Assembly: GCF_000756665.1 (NCBI RefSeq)
Contig: NZ_ARXV01000002.1
Span: 186,001-250,000 of the forward strand
Reading direction: 5' to 3'
Source of the DNA: Alcanivorax nanhaiticus
GTDB lineage: Bacteria; Pseudomonadota; Gammaproteobacteria; Pseudomonadales; Alcanivoracaceae
Length of the DNA stretch: 64,000 nt
This document shows, one piece after another, positions 53,321 to 63,495 of the stretch (positions are counted from its first letter, which is position 1; each line of letters begins with the position of its first letter). The position numbers and the translations under genes are program-made. Under the pieces are notes generated by a model. It saw nothing but the letters and a program-made list of their open reading frames with translations. It had not been told where the DNA came from and did no database searches.

Positions 53321-53995
53321 ATGACGCTAAAACTTAACCAGATCCGGCTCCACAATCTTGAGGTTCTGATTGCCGAAGCGGGGTCAGCTGCCAAGTTGGC
53401 GCGTGCGGCTGGGACCAATAGCTCCTACCTCAGTCAGGTGCGCAACCAGCTGCCGACCAAAAAAGGAACGCCCCGCTCTATTGGAGATGAGCTGGCGGAG
53501 AAACTGGAAAAGGCCATGAATAAAGACCAAGGATGGATGGATACCCCCCATGCGGACGGGGCAAGACAAGAGGAACACAACGCCCACGACGGCCCGGATT
53601 TGCGCAGTCTCCACCCGCTGATATCCTGGGTCCAAGCGGGAAACTGGTATGAGATTTCTGAAAGTTTCGTGCCGGCCTACGGTTCAGAACTTTTACCCTG
53701 CCCGGTTTGTTGTAGTCCTGAATCCTTTGTACTTAGGGTTCGCGGTAGCAGTATGGAACCCAAGTTTCATGAGGGCGACCTGATTTTTGTTGACCCCAAT
53801 GTTTCACCTGACCACGGAAAGTACGTGGTTGTTCGACTCGATGAATCCAATGAAGCCACGTTCAAGCAGTTAATTATTGAAGAGGGCAAGCAGTACCTGA
53901 AGGCACTCAACCCTGACTGGCCGAATCGCATTATCGAAGTGGATGAAGAAGCGACAATCTGTGGAGTCATTGTCTTCAAGGGGGAGGTGGTCTAA
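53321..53995 (+). CDS. S24-peptidase repressor (LexA/CI-like)
   Basis: 224 residues from the ATG at 53321 (GTG three codons earlier is possible). N-terminal HTH (EAGSAAKLARAAGTNSSYLSQVRNQ) and C-terminal S24 domain with Ser145 in RGSSMEPKFHEGD and Lys180 in ATFKQLII, the dyad for self-cleavage during RecA/SOS activation. It probably keeps the ICE transfer and excision genes off, like SetR of SXT. Operators flank the gene on both sides. Confidence 0.9.
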   Translation: MTLKLNQIRLHNLEVLIAEAGSAAKLARAAGTNSSYLSQVRNQLPTKKGTPRSIGDELAEKLEKAMNKDQGWMDTPHADGARQEEHNAHDGPDLRSLHPLISWVQAGNWYEISESFVPAYGSELLPCPVCCSPESFVLRVRGSSMEPKFHEGDLIFVDPNVSPDHGKYVVVRLDESNEATFKQLIIEEGKQYLKALNPDWPNRIIEVDEEATICGVIVFKGEVV

Positions 53996-54124
53996 GTATT
54001 CCCAGCCTGCCCAAAGGCAGGAACAACAATAATTAATTCAAGTGACCGCATGCAGCGCAAATATGGTGAATGACGCTGTCACGGCAACACTCCTAAGTCC
54101 ATCACCCCACCCTGATGCAGTAAT

Positions 54125-54143
54125 TGTTTATCACATTGCTAAA
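54125..54143. promoter_or_regulatory. Operator for the S24 repressor (copy 2), upstream of alpA-like gene
   Basis: TGTTTATCACATTGCTAAA, 17 of 19 identical to 53281-53299, 99 bases before the AlpA-like start. A further TGCTAA half-site occurs at about 54174-54179. This would put the AlpA-like gene under the same repressor. Confidence 0.62.
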
Positions 54144-54241
54144 CATTCTCTTTTGCCAAAATGATTTGCACGGTGCTAACGTTTAGTTTTTGGCAAGCCT
54201 AAGACTCTGACACGTGCGGTCCGGAGCGAGAGTGAGAAGCA

Positions 54242-54490
54242 ATGGATGACGGACACCCTACTCGACCAAGAAAGACTTTAATCAATCGAAAAACATTACT
54301 GGCTATGATTCCGCTTTCAGATCGCGCCATCTTCAATATGGAGAAACGAGGCGACTTTCCGCGCAGAATCGTGCTGACAAGCCGCAATGTCGCCTGGGAC
54401 TTGGCCGAGGTGGAAAAGTGGATCGAATCCCGCAAAGAGTCTGAAGATCAACCTATCCGGCCAGGAATCAATATTAACGCTTCACGCTAG
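54242..54490 (+). CDS. alpA: AlpA-like excisionase/regulator
   Basis: 82 residues with an AlpA/MerR-like HTH: LINRKTLLAMIPLSDRAIFNMEKRGDFPRRIVLTSRNVAWDLAEVEKWIESR. AlpA proteins activate integrase expression or act as excisionase. It converges with the integrase and their 3' ends overlap by 17 bases. GGAGCGAGAGTGAG lies upstream of the ATG. Confidence 0.88.
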   Translation: MDDGHPTRPRKTLINRKTLLAMIPLSDRAIFNMEKRGDFPRRIVLTSRNVAWDLAEVEKWIESRKESEDQPIRPGININASR

Positions 54491-55670
54491 TCCACTCGTC
54501 AATCATGTCAGCCCAGTCTTGCAACATCGCCGCCCGTTGCTCCCGGTATTCGGCTTTATTGTAAATTGCCCTTACTCCTTTCTGCTCATGGGCAAGACAC
54601 TTTTCAATCCAATCAGTGTTGTAGCCTGCTTCATGCAATAAGGTGCTGGCTGTGCGACGCAGATCGTGCGGACCAAATTTACCAAGCTGCTCACCATCCT
54701 TTTGTGCAGACTGATACGTCAGGGCAAGAACGCGATTCAAAGTCGCTGCACTCATAGGCAAGTCCGAATCATACCGCGAGGGAAGCACGAATTCGGAGCC
54801 ACCGGCAAAGGTCTTCAGTGCGATAAAGATGTCCAGTGCCTGGCGAGACAGAAACACCAAATGTGGATTTCGTCGCTTCATACGCTGTTTCGGGATCGTC
54901 CAGAGTGCCTCGCTAAAATTGATCTCTTCCCAGGTGGCGTTGGACAACTCGGATTTTCTGACCATGGTCAATAACAGCAGCTTGATTGCGGCTCTATATT
55001 GCGGCGAGGTCCCGATTCGATCCATGTACCGATACATCAGACCAATTTCGGCAGGACTCAGGGCGCGGTCACGGGGTTCGAATCTGGCGATACTGTTGGG
55101 GCGAACCATTTCAGCGGGGTTTTCAACTTTCTGTCCGCGTTCGATCGCCCACCGATAAACCTGTAATACCACTTCTCGGGCGTGGACGGCTGTTGCTGGC
55201 GCTCCTCTTTCCACGATGGCATCGGTCACTGCCCGGAGATCCTCATGCGTGATCTCAGATAATTTCTGATTGCCGAAGCGCTTTTTCAACTCGCGGTTGT
55301 AGACCGATTTACGCATGTCGCGTGTCGAGTCAGCCATCTGATAGCCGCGCAACCATTTTTCAGCCCATGCCCCGAATGTTTCGGCATCCTTCACGCGCGA
55401 TTTGTCGCGCGCTTTCTCTCTGGCCGGGGATTTGCCGGCTGCAATCATTTTCTTTGCTTCGCTCAGCAGTTCCCGCGCTTCCGCCAGTGTGATACCGCCA
55501 CTGCCATACCGACCGATGGTCAACGTCTCCTGGCGGCCGCTGATGGAGTAGTTATGTCTAAAAGAGATTGTCCCTGCCGGCGTGACTGCTACGTAAAGGC
55601 CGTCTCGGTCGTTGACCTTGTAGAGCTTGTCTTGAGGTTTCAGGTTGCGAAGCTTGGTATCGGTCAGCAT
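54474..55670 (-). CDS. int: ICE tyrosine integrase (guaA-type)
   Basis: 398 residues from the ATG at 55670 with AGGAGG upstream. N-terminal DUF4102-like arm-binding domain (LTDTKLRNLKPQDKLYKVNDRDGLYVAVTPAG), core-binding region, and catalytic domain: Arg in TMVRKSEL (about 237), HDLRR (about 335), LAHEQKG, Tyr in RAIYNKAEY (about 367). It inserts the element at the guaA 3' end, from which it is 309 bases away. Confidence 0.95.
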   Translation of the reverse strand: MLTDTKLRNLKPQDKLYKVNDRDGLYVAVTPAGTISFRHNYSISGRQETLTIGRYGSGGITLAEARELLSEAKKMIAAGKSPAREKARDKSRVKDAETFGAWAEKWLRGYQMADSTRDMRKSVYNRELKKRFGNQKLSEITHEDLRAVTDAIVERGAPATAVHAREVVLQVYRWAIERGQKVENPAEMVRPNSIARFEPRDRALSPAEIGLMYRYMDRIGTSPQYRAAIKLLLLTMVRKSELSNATWEEINFSEALWTIPKQRMKRRNPHLVFLSRQALDIFIALKTFAGGSEFVLPSRYDSDLPMSAATLNRVLALTYQSAQKDGEQLGKFGPHDLRRTASTLLHEAGYNTDWIEKCLAHEQKGVRAIYNKAEYREQRAAMLQDWADMIDEWTSVKR

Positions 55671-55695
55671 GGCTAATCCTCCTTTTCTCGTCCTT

Positions 55696-55851
55696 AATAC
55701 CATGATCAAACATGCCGTATTTTTCGCCTATATTTACTTTAATATCAGCATGTTAGTGATTTTCGATACCATGACTACTCCAAAATTCATGGCATGGTAT
55801 TTCTTTGAGGTCGCGGTATCAGCTCGAACAATACCATCAAAAATACCATGA
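55696..55851. repeat. AATACCATGA repeats between integrase and guaA, probable arm-type sites
   Basis: AATACCATGA at 55696-55705 and 55842-55851, GATACCATGA at 55765-55774, AATACCATCA at 55830-55839 and an inverted CATGGTAT at 55793-55800. Short clustered repeats of this type next to an integrase are usual for arm-type binding sites of the integrase N-terminal domain. They flank the attachment core inferred at the guaA stop. Confidence 0.62.
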
Positions 55852-55896
55852 AAAAAGTTTGCTTGAGGGTGCTGGGGAGTGCCTGACATTGCCAGG

Positions 55897-55931
55897 AAAA
55901 ATAAAGAAAAACCCATTGATATCAATGGGTT
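55897..55931 (-). terminator. Rho-independent terminator downstream of guaA
   Basis: A perfect palindrome AACCCATTGAT / ATCAATGGGTT (55910-55931) is followed on the minus strand by TTTCTTTATTTTT. It lies 48 bases after the guaA stop. Since the ICE is inserted at the guaA end, this terminator was probably supplied by the element. Confidence 0.82.
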
Positions 55932-55978
55932 AATAGAGGTTTACTGCTTGTGAATGCCAGCCAGTGCCAGACGTGGAA

Positions 55979-55994
55979 TCATTCCCACTCAATC
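55979..55994. other. Inferred ICE-chromosome attachment junction at the guaA 3' end
   Basis: The last codons of guaA (ATTGAGTGGGAATGA read on the minus strand) face the ICE integrase 309 bases away, and the guaA 3' end is a well-known target of this type of integrase. The matching repeat at the other ICE end is outside the window, so the core length is a guess. Confidence 0.5.
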
Positions 55995-57550
55995 GTAGCC
56001 GGCGGCTTGGAGGAGATATCGTAGGTTACCCGACTGATACCTGGAATCTCGTTGATGATGCGGCTGGAGACAAGCTCGAGGAACTCGTAGGGCAAATGCG
56101 CCCAGCGAGCGGTCATGAAGTCGATGGTTTCCACGGCACGTAACGCCACTACGTACTCGTAGCGGCGGGCATCGCCCACCACACCCACGGACTTCACCGG
56201 CAGGAACACGGCAAAGGCCTGGCTGGTCTTGTGATAAAGACCGGCCGCACGCAGCTCTTCAATGAAGATATGGTCTGCCAGACGCAGGGTGTCGGCGTAT
56301 TCCTTCTTCACTTCACCGAGGATACGCACACCAAGGCCCGGGCCCGGGAAGGGATGACGGTAAACCATGTCATAGGGCAGCCCCAATTCCAGGCCAATCT
56401 TGCGCACTTCGTCCTTGAACAATTCACGCAGCGGCTCGACCAGCTTGAGCTTCATGTCTTCGGGCAGGCCTCCCACATTGTGGTGGCTCTTGATCACGTG
56501 CGCCTTGCCGGTCTTGCTGGCGGCGGACTCGATCACGTCCGGGTAGATGGTGCCCTGGGCCAGCCAGTTGGCATTCTTCAACTTGCCCGCTTCGTCATCG
56601 AAAATCTCGATAAAGGTATTACCAATGATCTTGCGCTTTTTCTCGGGATCGGCTTCGCCGGCCAGCTTGCCCAGGAAATTATCCTCGGCATCCACACGGA
56701 TCACTTTCACGCCCATGTTGTCAGCAAACATTTCCATCACCTGGTCACCTTCCTGGTGACGCAGCAGGCCGTTGTCTACAAACACACAGGTCAGCTGGGG
56801 GCCGATGGCCTTGTGCAGCAGCGCCGCGACCACCGAAGAATCCACACCACCAGACAGCCCCAGAATGACTTCATCGCTACCTACCTGCTCACGAATGGTC
56901 TCGATGGCGTCATTGATGATGTTGCTTGGCGTCCACAGGGCTTCACAGGCACAAAGCTCACGCACGAAGCGCTCAAGCAGACGACCACCTTGCAGCGTGT
57001 GGGTCACTTCCGGGTGGAACTGGATACCATAGAAACGCTTTTCTTCGTTGGCCATGGCCGCAATCGGGCAGCTGCCGGTGGTGGCAATGACCTTGAAACC
57101 CTCGGGGGTCGCACCAACGCGATCACCGTGGCTCATCCACACATCCAGGAATTCCTTGCCGTGCTCTTCGTGATCAACGATGCCATCCAGCAGGCTGTTC
57201 TTTTCCGCCTTCTCGACACGGGCATAACCGAACTCGTGTTTCTCGCCGGCAACCACCTTGCCGCCAAGCTGCTCGGCCATGGTCTGCATGCCGTAACAGA
57301 TGCCCAGCACCGGCACCCCAGCCTCAAATACCGCCTGTGGTGCACGCGGTGTTTCGGCGGCAGTCACTGACTCTGGACCACCAGAAAGGATGATCCCCTT
57401 GGGTGCAAACTCGCTGATTTCTTCAGCGGTCATGTCGAAGGCACGAATCTCACAGTAAACACCAATTTCACGCACACGACGGGCGATCAGCTGAGTGTAC
57501 TGGGAACCGAAGTCCAGAATGAGGATGCGCTGGGCATGGATATCTTGCAT
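55979..57550 (-). CDS. guaA: GMP synthase (glutamine-hydrolysing)
   Basis: 523 residues, normal length. Class-I glutamine amidotransferase domain with Cys in GICYGMQ (about residue 85) and HPEVTHT; ATP-PPase domain with P-loop LSGGVDSS (about 227); dimerisation domain ending PPATIEWE. Converts XMP to GMP with glutamine. The reading frame is complete, so ICE insertion restores or keeps the C-terminus. Forms the guaB-guaA pair. Confidence 0.97.
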   Translation of the reverse strand: MQDIHAQRILILDFGSQYTQLIARRVREIGVYCEIRAFDMTAEEISEFAPKGIILSGGPESVTAAETPRAPQAVFEAGVPVLGICYGMQTMAEQLGGKVVAGEKHEFGYARVEKAEKNSLLDGIVDHEEHGKEFLDVWMSHGDRVGATPEGFKVIATTGSCPIAAMANEEKRFYGIQFHPEVTHTLQGGRLLERFVRELCACEALWTPSNIINDAIETIREQVGSDEVILGLSGGVDSSVVAALLHKAIGPQLTCVFVDNGLLRHQEGDQVMEMFADNMGVKVIRVDAEDNFLGKLAGEADPEKKRKIIGNTFIEIFDDEAGKLKNANWLAQGTIYPDVIESAASKTGKAHVIKSHHNVGGLPEDMKLKLVEPLRELFKDEVRKIGLELGLPYDMVYRHPFPGPGLGVRILGEVKKEYADTLRLADHIFIEELRAAGLYHKTSQAFAVFLPVKSVGVVGDARRYEYVVALRAVETIDFMTARWAHLPYEFLELVSSRIINEIPGISRVTYDISSKPPATIEWE

Positions 57551-57640
57551 GGGGCGTTATCCCGCGGTGGTTGCCGACGATTAAGCGCCGGGCCTTGTTG
57601 GTTACGGGTCGGACGTCGGATGTCTGACGTCGAACACTTT

Positions 57641-57672
57641 AAAAACAAAACGGCCGGAGATGCCTCCGACCG
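57641..57672 (-). terminator. Terminator between guaB and guaA
   Basis: On the minus strand, CGGTCGGAG-GCAT-CTCCGGCCG (57672-57651; nine pairs including one G.U) is followed by TTTTGTTTTT (57650-57641). It would stop part of guaB transcripts before guaA. Flanking it are related repeats GGTCGGACGTC (about 57608-57618) and its reverse complement GACGTCCGACC (about 57685-57695), which would give a larger stem around the terminator. Confidence 0.8.
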
Positions 57673-57733
57673 ATTCTGGCGTCAGACGTCCGACCTCAGA
57701 CGCCCAACCCCTTCATGTCACGACAGCCTCGAA

Positions 57734-59332
<1,599 letters not shown>

Positions 59333-59417
59333 TTAAGCGGGCGATTATACGTCATTTCGGGCCTTGTACACAATCCGGACGGTGGCAGACCACAGCGAAA
59401 ATCGCTACCCTCCCGCA

Positions 59418-60776
59418 ATGAGCTTTTCATCCCGCACCGATCCTCTCTCTATCAGCCAGCTGAACCTGGAAGCCCAGGGCCTGCTGGAAGGCTCCTTTGC
59501 CGTCATCTGGCTGCAGGGCGAGCTGTCCAATTTTTCCCGGCCAGCTTCCGGGCATTGGTATTTCAGCCTCAAGGACAACCGCGCCCAGATTAGCGGAGCC
59601 ATGTTTCGAAACCGTAACAGGCTGGTGGATTTTCAACCCCAGAATGGCCAGCAGGTACTGGTGCGCGCCAAGGTCACCCTGTATGTGCCCCGTGGCAACT
59701 TCCAGATTGTGGTGGAACACATGGAGCCTGCCGGGCAAGGTGCCCTGAAGGCCCAGTTTGATGCCCTCAAGGCCCAGTTACAGGCTGAAGGCCTGTTTGC
59801 CCAGGAGAACAAACAGTCGCTGCCTGCCTGGCCAAACCAGATTGGCGTGATTACTTCACCGAGCGGTGCAGCGATCAGGGATATCCTGCAGGTGCTGAAA
59901 CGCCGCTGCCCGTCCATTCCGGTGGTCATCTACCCTGCCGCTGTTCAAGGTGCGGAAGCGCCTGCCCAATTGCATCAAGCCCTGCAGCTGGCCATCGCGC
60001 GCAATGAATGTGACGTGCTGATTATCGGGCGCGGCGGCGGCTCCCTGGAGGACCTCTGGGCCTTCAATGACGAAACCCTGACCCGAGCAGTAGCGGATTG
60101 CCCCATTCCGATCGTCTCAGCCGTTGGCCACGAAGTGGATACCGGACTCACTGATTTTGCCGCCGACCTGCGCGCGCCCACCCCTTCCGCCGCAGCCGAA
60201 CTGGTAAGCCCGGATCTATCGGCTGTCAGCCAGCGTTTTGGCACCCTGCAGCGACGCCTCAAGTGGGTCATGGCCCAGCAGCTACGCGGCCCACAGGAAC
60301 GGCTGCGCCATCTCAGCCAGCGACTGCGCTCACCTCGCCATCATCTGGAGCAGAGCAGCCAGCGACTGGACGAGCTTCAGGCAAGATTGCACCGTCAGAT
60401 ACGCCATCAGCTTCGCCTGACCGAAAGCCGCCTGCTTCCGGCACAGCAACGCCTTGCCCGGGTCTCACCGCAACGCTTGCTGGAGCACCGCCAGCAACGG
60501 CTGGAAAACCTCAACGCACGCCTGCAACCGCCCGTGCTGCGCAAGCTTGAGCAGCAACAATTGCGGCTGGCCAACCTGAGTAAACGATTGGATACCGCCA
60601 GTCCGCTGCAAACCCTGGCACGGGGCTACAGCATCAGCTTCAAAGGTAGCAAGGCGGTACGGTCGGTGAATCAGCTCAAGCCCGGTGATACCGTCACCAC
60701 CCGACTGAAAGACGGGGAATTCAGCGCCCGGATTGAGCACGTTCAGGGGTCAGATACGGGGTCAGTACTCGACTGA
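59418..60776 (+). CDS. xseA: Exodeoxyribonuclease VII large subunit
   Basis: 452 residues from the ATG at 59418. N-terminal OB fold (LSISQLNLEAQGLLEGSFAVIWLQGELSNFSRPASGHWYFSLKD), catalytic core with GVITSPSGAAIRDILQVL, IIGRGGGSLEDLWAFNDE and SAVGHEVDTGLTDF, and a long coiled coil rich in Gln/Arg/Leu. Degrades single-stranded DNA with XseB. Its 3' end overlaps the convergent sensor-kinase gene by 56 bases. Confidence 0.96.
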   Translation: MSFSSRTDPLSISQLNLEAQGLLEGSFAVIWLQGELSNFSRPASGHWYFSLKDNRAQISGAMFRNRNRLVDFQPQNGQQVLVRAKVTLYVPRGNFQIVVEHMEPAGQGALKAQFDALKAQLQAEGLFAQENKQSLPAWPNQIGVITSPSGAAIRDILQVLKRRCPSIPVVIYPAAVQGAEAPAQLHQALQLAIARNECDVLIIGRGGGSLEDLWAFNDETLTRAVADCPIPIVSAVGHEVDTGLTDFAADLRAPTPSAAAELVSPDLSAVSQRFGTLQRRLKWVMAQQLRGPQERLRHLSQRLRSPRHHLEQSSQRLDELQARLHRQIRHQLRLTESRLLPAQQRLARVSPQRLLEHRQQRLENLNARLQPPVLRKLEQQQLRLANLSKRLDTASPLQTLARGYSISFKGSKAVRSVNQLKPGDTVTTRLKDGEFSARIEHVQGSDTGSVLD

Positions 60777-62640
60777 GCTGCTGGCGCCGGAAGGGCTTGG
60801 CCAAGTGGGCATTCATGCCGGCACTGAGGCAGCGCTCACGCTCTTCTTCCATGGCGTTGGCGGTCAGGGCAATGACTGGCATGGGCACCCTGCCCTGCTC
60901 CCTTTCCCATTGACGCAACAGCCGGGTGGCTTCCATGCCATCCATGACCGGCATCTGCACATCCATCAGGATACAGTCGAAATCCCGTTGCTCGACCTTG
61001 GCCAGCGCTTCCTTGCCGTTCATCGCGGTCACCACCGTCACACCCATCTGCTCCAGAATGCGCCGGGCCACCATCAGATTCACCTCATTATCCTCCACCA
61101 GCAGAACCAGCCCGTTGAGGGTACGCGGGGCATCATCATGGCCAATGAGAACAATCTCCCGCTCATCGCCCACTTCGTGCCGGAAGAACAGACGTAGCGA
61201 AACGGTGAAGGTGCTTCCTCCCCCTTGAGAACTGGATAGCGTCAACGCCCCTCCCAGCATCTCACTGAGGCGGCGAGCAATGGCCAAACCCAACCCTGTT
61301 CCGCCAAAGCGCCGCGAGGTGGAGGAATCCACTTGGGAAAAGGCCTGAAACAGCCGCGACTGCTTGTCCTCAGGGATACCAATACCGGTATCCTTGACCG
61401 ACAACTTCACATCCAGCCAGTCCTCACGCACCAGATGCGCCGTCGCCGAGACGGTAATACCGCCTTCATTGGTGAACTTGATGGCGTTGGAGATCAGGTT
61501 GTTCAGTACCTGCCGGAGTCGAGTGGGATCGGTTCTAACCAGCTTGTCGCTGATCAACGCATCCTTCTCCAGCCGCAGATACAGACCTTTCTTTTCGGCA
61601 AGATAGCGGAAGGTAGACAGGCAATTATTCAGTAGGGGATCCAGCTCAAAGAACACCGGATCCAGGTCCATTCGCCCGGCTTCGATACGGGAGAAGTCGA
61701 GAATATCGTTGATCACATCCAGCAGATGACCCGTGGATTCCAGCGCCACCTGGGTGTACTCATGCTGTTCCTCACTCTGCCGCGTCTGCTCCAGCAACTG
61801 CAGCATCCCCAACACGCCATTCATCGGCGTTCTCAACTCATGACTCATCATGGCGAGAAAATCACTCTTCGCCTGGCTAGCGGTCTGAGCCTGCTTGTGG
61901 GCGGCCTGCAGCTCTTCGATGGCGCTTTGCTGATCAACCCGCGCCTCCTCAAGACTCCCCGCCAGCTGATTGATATCGCTTTGCAGCTCGCCGAGTTCAC
62001 CCTGCAGTTTACTGGTACCGCGTACATGATAATCACCACCACGCAAGGTTCTCAGCAGCCCTGACAAGTAATTCAACGGGGAGGCAATTTGTCTTGCCAG
62101 GTAATGTGCGATCCACAAACCCAGGATCATGGCAGACAACGCCGGAATCAGGCTGGCCAGCAAAATCTCTTTTTGCCGGGCGAGCAGCCGGGCACTGGAC
62201 ATGCCCAACACCACCTCGCCAATCCGCACCGGGGAATCGTTCTGTCCCGCCGTCACCCGCATGGTGTCCGAGTCCAGTAAAGGCTGGCGATAAATACCGG
62301 AATGGAACTCGATGATGCTGGTACCCGGAACCCGATCCTGACGCCCTTCATACAGCAGCACCTTGCCATCGTTATCCCGGAACACCACGTATTGAAGATC
62401 AGCCTGCTGCATGGCCAGCTGGGCCTGCCGCCGCAGATCACTGTAGTTACCTGCCAGCACCCCGTATTCCGATGACGACGCCAACTGGGACGCCATGAAA
62501 CTCCCCAGCGCCTGCAAATCCCGATCGGCATCCTCGAATCGTTGCCAGGTCAACGCCACCAGCAACAACCCCAGCATGAACAGCGCGGGTACCACCCCCA
62601 GAATCTGGAGCTGCTTGCGAATCCCCGCCCCACGCTTCAT
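60721..62640 (-). CDS. Hybrid sensor histidine kinase / response regulator
   Basis: 639 residues. TM helix (VVPALFMLGLLLVALTWQRF), periplasmic sensor (about 35-165), second TM (LIPALSAMILGLWIAHYL), HAMP (about 190-240), HisKA with His about 267 in MMSHELRTPMNGV, HATPase with NNLISNAIKF, DTGIGIP, GTGLGLAIA, and a C-terminal receiver with Asp about 558 in CILMDVQMPVMDG. BarA-like domain order without Hpt. It overlaps the upstream binding-protein gene by four bases, so the binding protein may feed its sensor. Confidence 0.92.
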   Translation of the reverse strand: MKRGAGIRKQLQILGVVPALFMLGLLLVALTWQRFEDADRDLQALGSFMASQLASSSEYGVLAGNYSDLRRQAQLAMQQADLQYVVFRDNDGKVLLYEGRQDRVPGTSIIEFHSGIYRQPLLDSDTMRVTAGQNDSPVRIGEVVLGMSSARLLARQKEILLASLIPALSAMILGLWIAHYLARQIASPLNYLSGLLRTLRGGDYHVRGTSKLQGELGELQSDINQLAGSLEEARVDQQSAIEELQAAHKQAQTASQAKSDFLAMMSHELRTPMNGVLGMLQLLEQTRQSEEQHEYTQVALESTGHLLDVINDILDFSRIEAGRMDLDPVFFELDPLLNNCLSTFRYLAEKKGLYLRLEKDALISDKLVRTDPTRLRQVLNNLISNAIKFTNEGGITVSATAHLVREDWLDVKLSVKDTGIGIPEDKQSRLFQAFSQVDSSTSRRFGGTGLGLAIARRLSEMLGGALTLSSSQGGGSTFTVSLRLFFRHEVGDEREIVLIGHDDAPRTLNGLVLLVEDNEVNLMVARRILEQMGVTVVTAMNGKEALAKVEQRDFDCILMDVQMPVMDGMEATRLLRQWEREQGRVPMPVIALTANAMEEERERCLSAGMNAHLAKPFRRQQLSRVLTPYLTPERAQSGR

Positions 62641-63494
62641 GGCAGTACCTCCAGCGCAGATCGCAGGGCTTCCGAATCATGAAAACGCATGTCGAAACTG
62701 TTGGCGACATGCTCATTAACAATCACTGAAGGAGTATGGACAAAACCAGATCGACGGAACCGCCGACGCTCGATAAAAGAAGAAATCTGGATCAAGGTCT
62801 CAGACACCAGATCACCGCCGCTGGCAAACAGACTGGCGGCGCTACCCGCATGGACATAACTCTGCTCAGGACCAAACACCGGACGGCGCAGACGATAGCT
62901 GGTCAACAACACTAATTTGGCGCTGTCAGGCCCGAACAGCGTCTCGTCTACCGGCAGAACCAGCGCATCCAGCGCGTCCAGTTCTTCCCGTAACACACGG
63001 CCCAGCTCCTCATGACTGTCAACCTTGAACAGCTTGAGCCCCAAACGGCCGCGATAATCCTTTACGCCACCCTCCGACCAGGCGCTGTTGTTGCCGATAA
63101 TCACCCCGACATTCACGGCTACCGGCATCATCAGCTGCAGCATGGCCAGCTGATCATTCAACGCCACCCCGGCCCAGATGGCAGCGCAGTGACAGCCTTT
63201 GCGACGCAATTTCTGCTCGAGGCTGCGGCTGACAAACACCCCCAATACCGGCTTGTCATGACGAACCGAGTCCGCAAAGGCGTCATCACCCAACGCAATA
63301 ATCAGATCCGCACGTTCAGCGGAAGGGGCAATCCGCATATCAGACGAACCGGCCTGGAGCGCATTCACAAAGCCGCTCTTGAACGGGCCTTCCATCGCCT
63401 GAACATGGACCTGCAGCGGCTCTCCGGCAAACAGGGGCCCTGCCATCAGCAACAGCCAGGTGAGTATCAGCCAACATCCTTGTTGAACCCTCAT
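62637..63494 (-). CDS. ABC-transporter substrate-binding-like periplasmic protein
   Basis: 285 residues with signal peptide (LILTWLLLMAGPLFA). Layout of the ABC_sub_bind family (PF04392): ADLIIALGDDAFADSV, KPVLGVFVSR, NVGVIIGNNSAWSEGG, DALVLPVDETLFGPDSAKLVLLTSYRLRRPVFGPEQSYVHAGSAAS. No transporter genes follow; instead a sensor kinase does, so it may act as a ligand sensor. Two bases separate it from the TonB-receptor stop. Confidence 0.85.
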   Translation of the reverse strand: MRVQQGCWLILTWLLLMAGPLFAGEPLQVHVQAMEGPFKSGFVNALQAGSSDMRIAPSAERADLIIALGDDAFADSVRHDKPVLGVFVSRSLEQKLRRKGCHCAAIWAGVALNDQLAMLQLMMPVAVNVGVIIGNNSAWSEGGVKDYRGRLGLKLFKVDSHEELGRVLREELDALDALVLPVDETLFGPDSAKLVLLTSYRLRRPVFGPEQSYVHAGSAASLFASGGDLVSETLIQISSFIERRRFRRSGFVHTPSVIVNEHVANSFDMRFHDSEALRSALEVLP

Positions 63495-63495
63495 C

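Larger units (their letters stand above)
1..55994. mobile_element. Integrative and conjugative element (MPF_G / PFGI-1-like), left end outside window
   Basis: The element runs from beyond the left edge to the 3' end of guaA. It contains a tyrosine integrase next to guaA, an AlpA-like factor, ParB of the PFGI-1 type, STY4528/TIGR03761/DUF3577 replication-type proteins, TraD, a VirB4/TraC ATPase and about fifteen proteins of the TIGR037xx ICE families in the usual order. Cargo is inserted at two points: a toxin-antitoxin plus putative defence module (27.5-36.3 kb) and copper/silver resistance genes (1-13.6 kb). The relaxase and distal att site are not in the window, so only one end is seen. The exact right boundary is inferred from the known use of the guaA 3' end as an integration target. 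Confidence 0.92.

Noticed and set aside
56231..57370. 379-residue plus-strand frame antisense to guaA
   Set aside because: Lies wholly inside the conserved guaA gene on the other strand, has no ribosome-binding site and no recognisable domain.
60721..60776. Possible frameshift because xseA and the sensor-kinase gene overlap by 56 bases
   Set aside because: Both C-termini look normal in length and sequence; convergent overlaps of this size occur without error.
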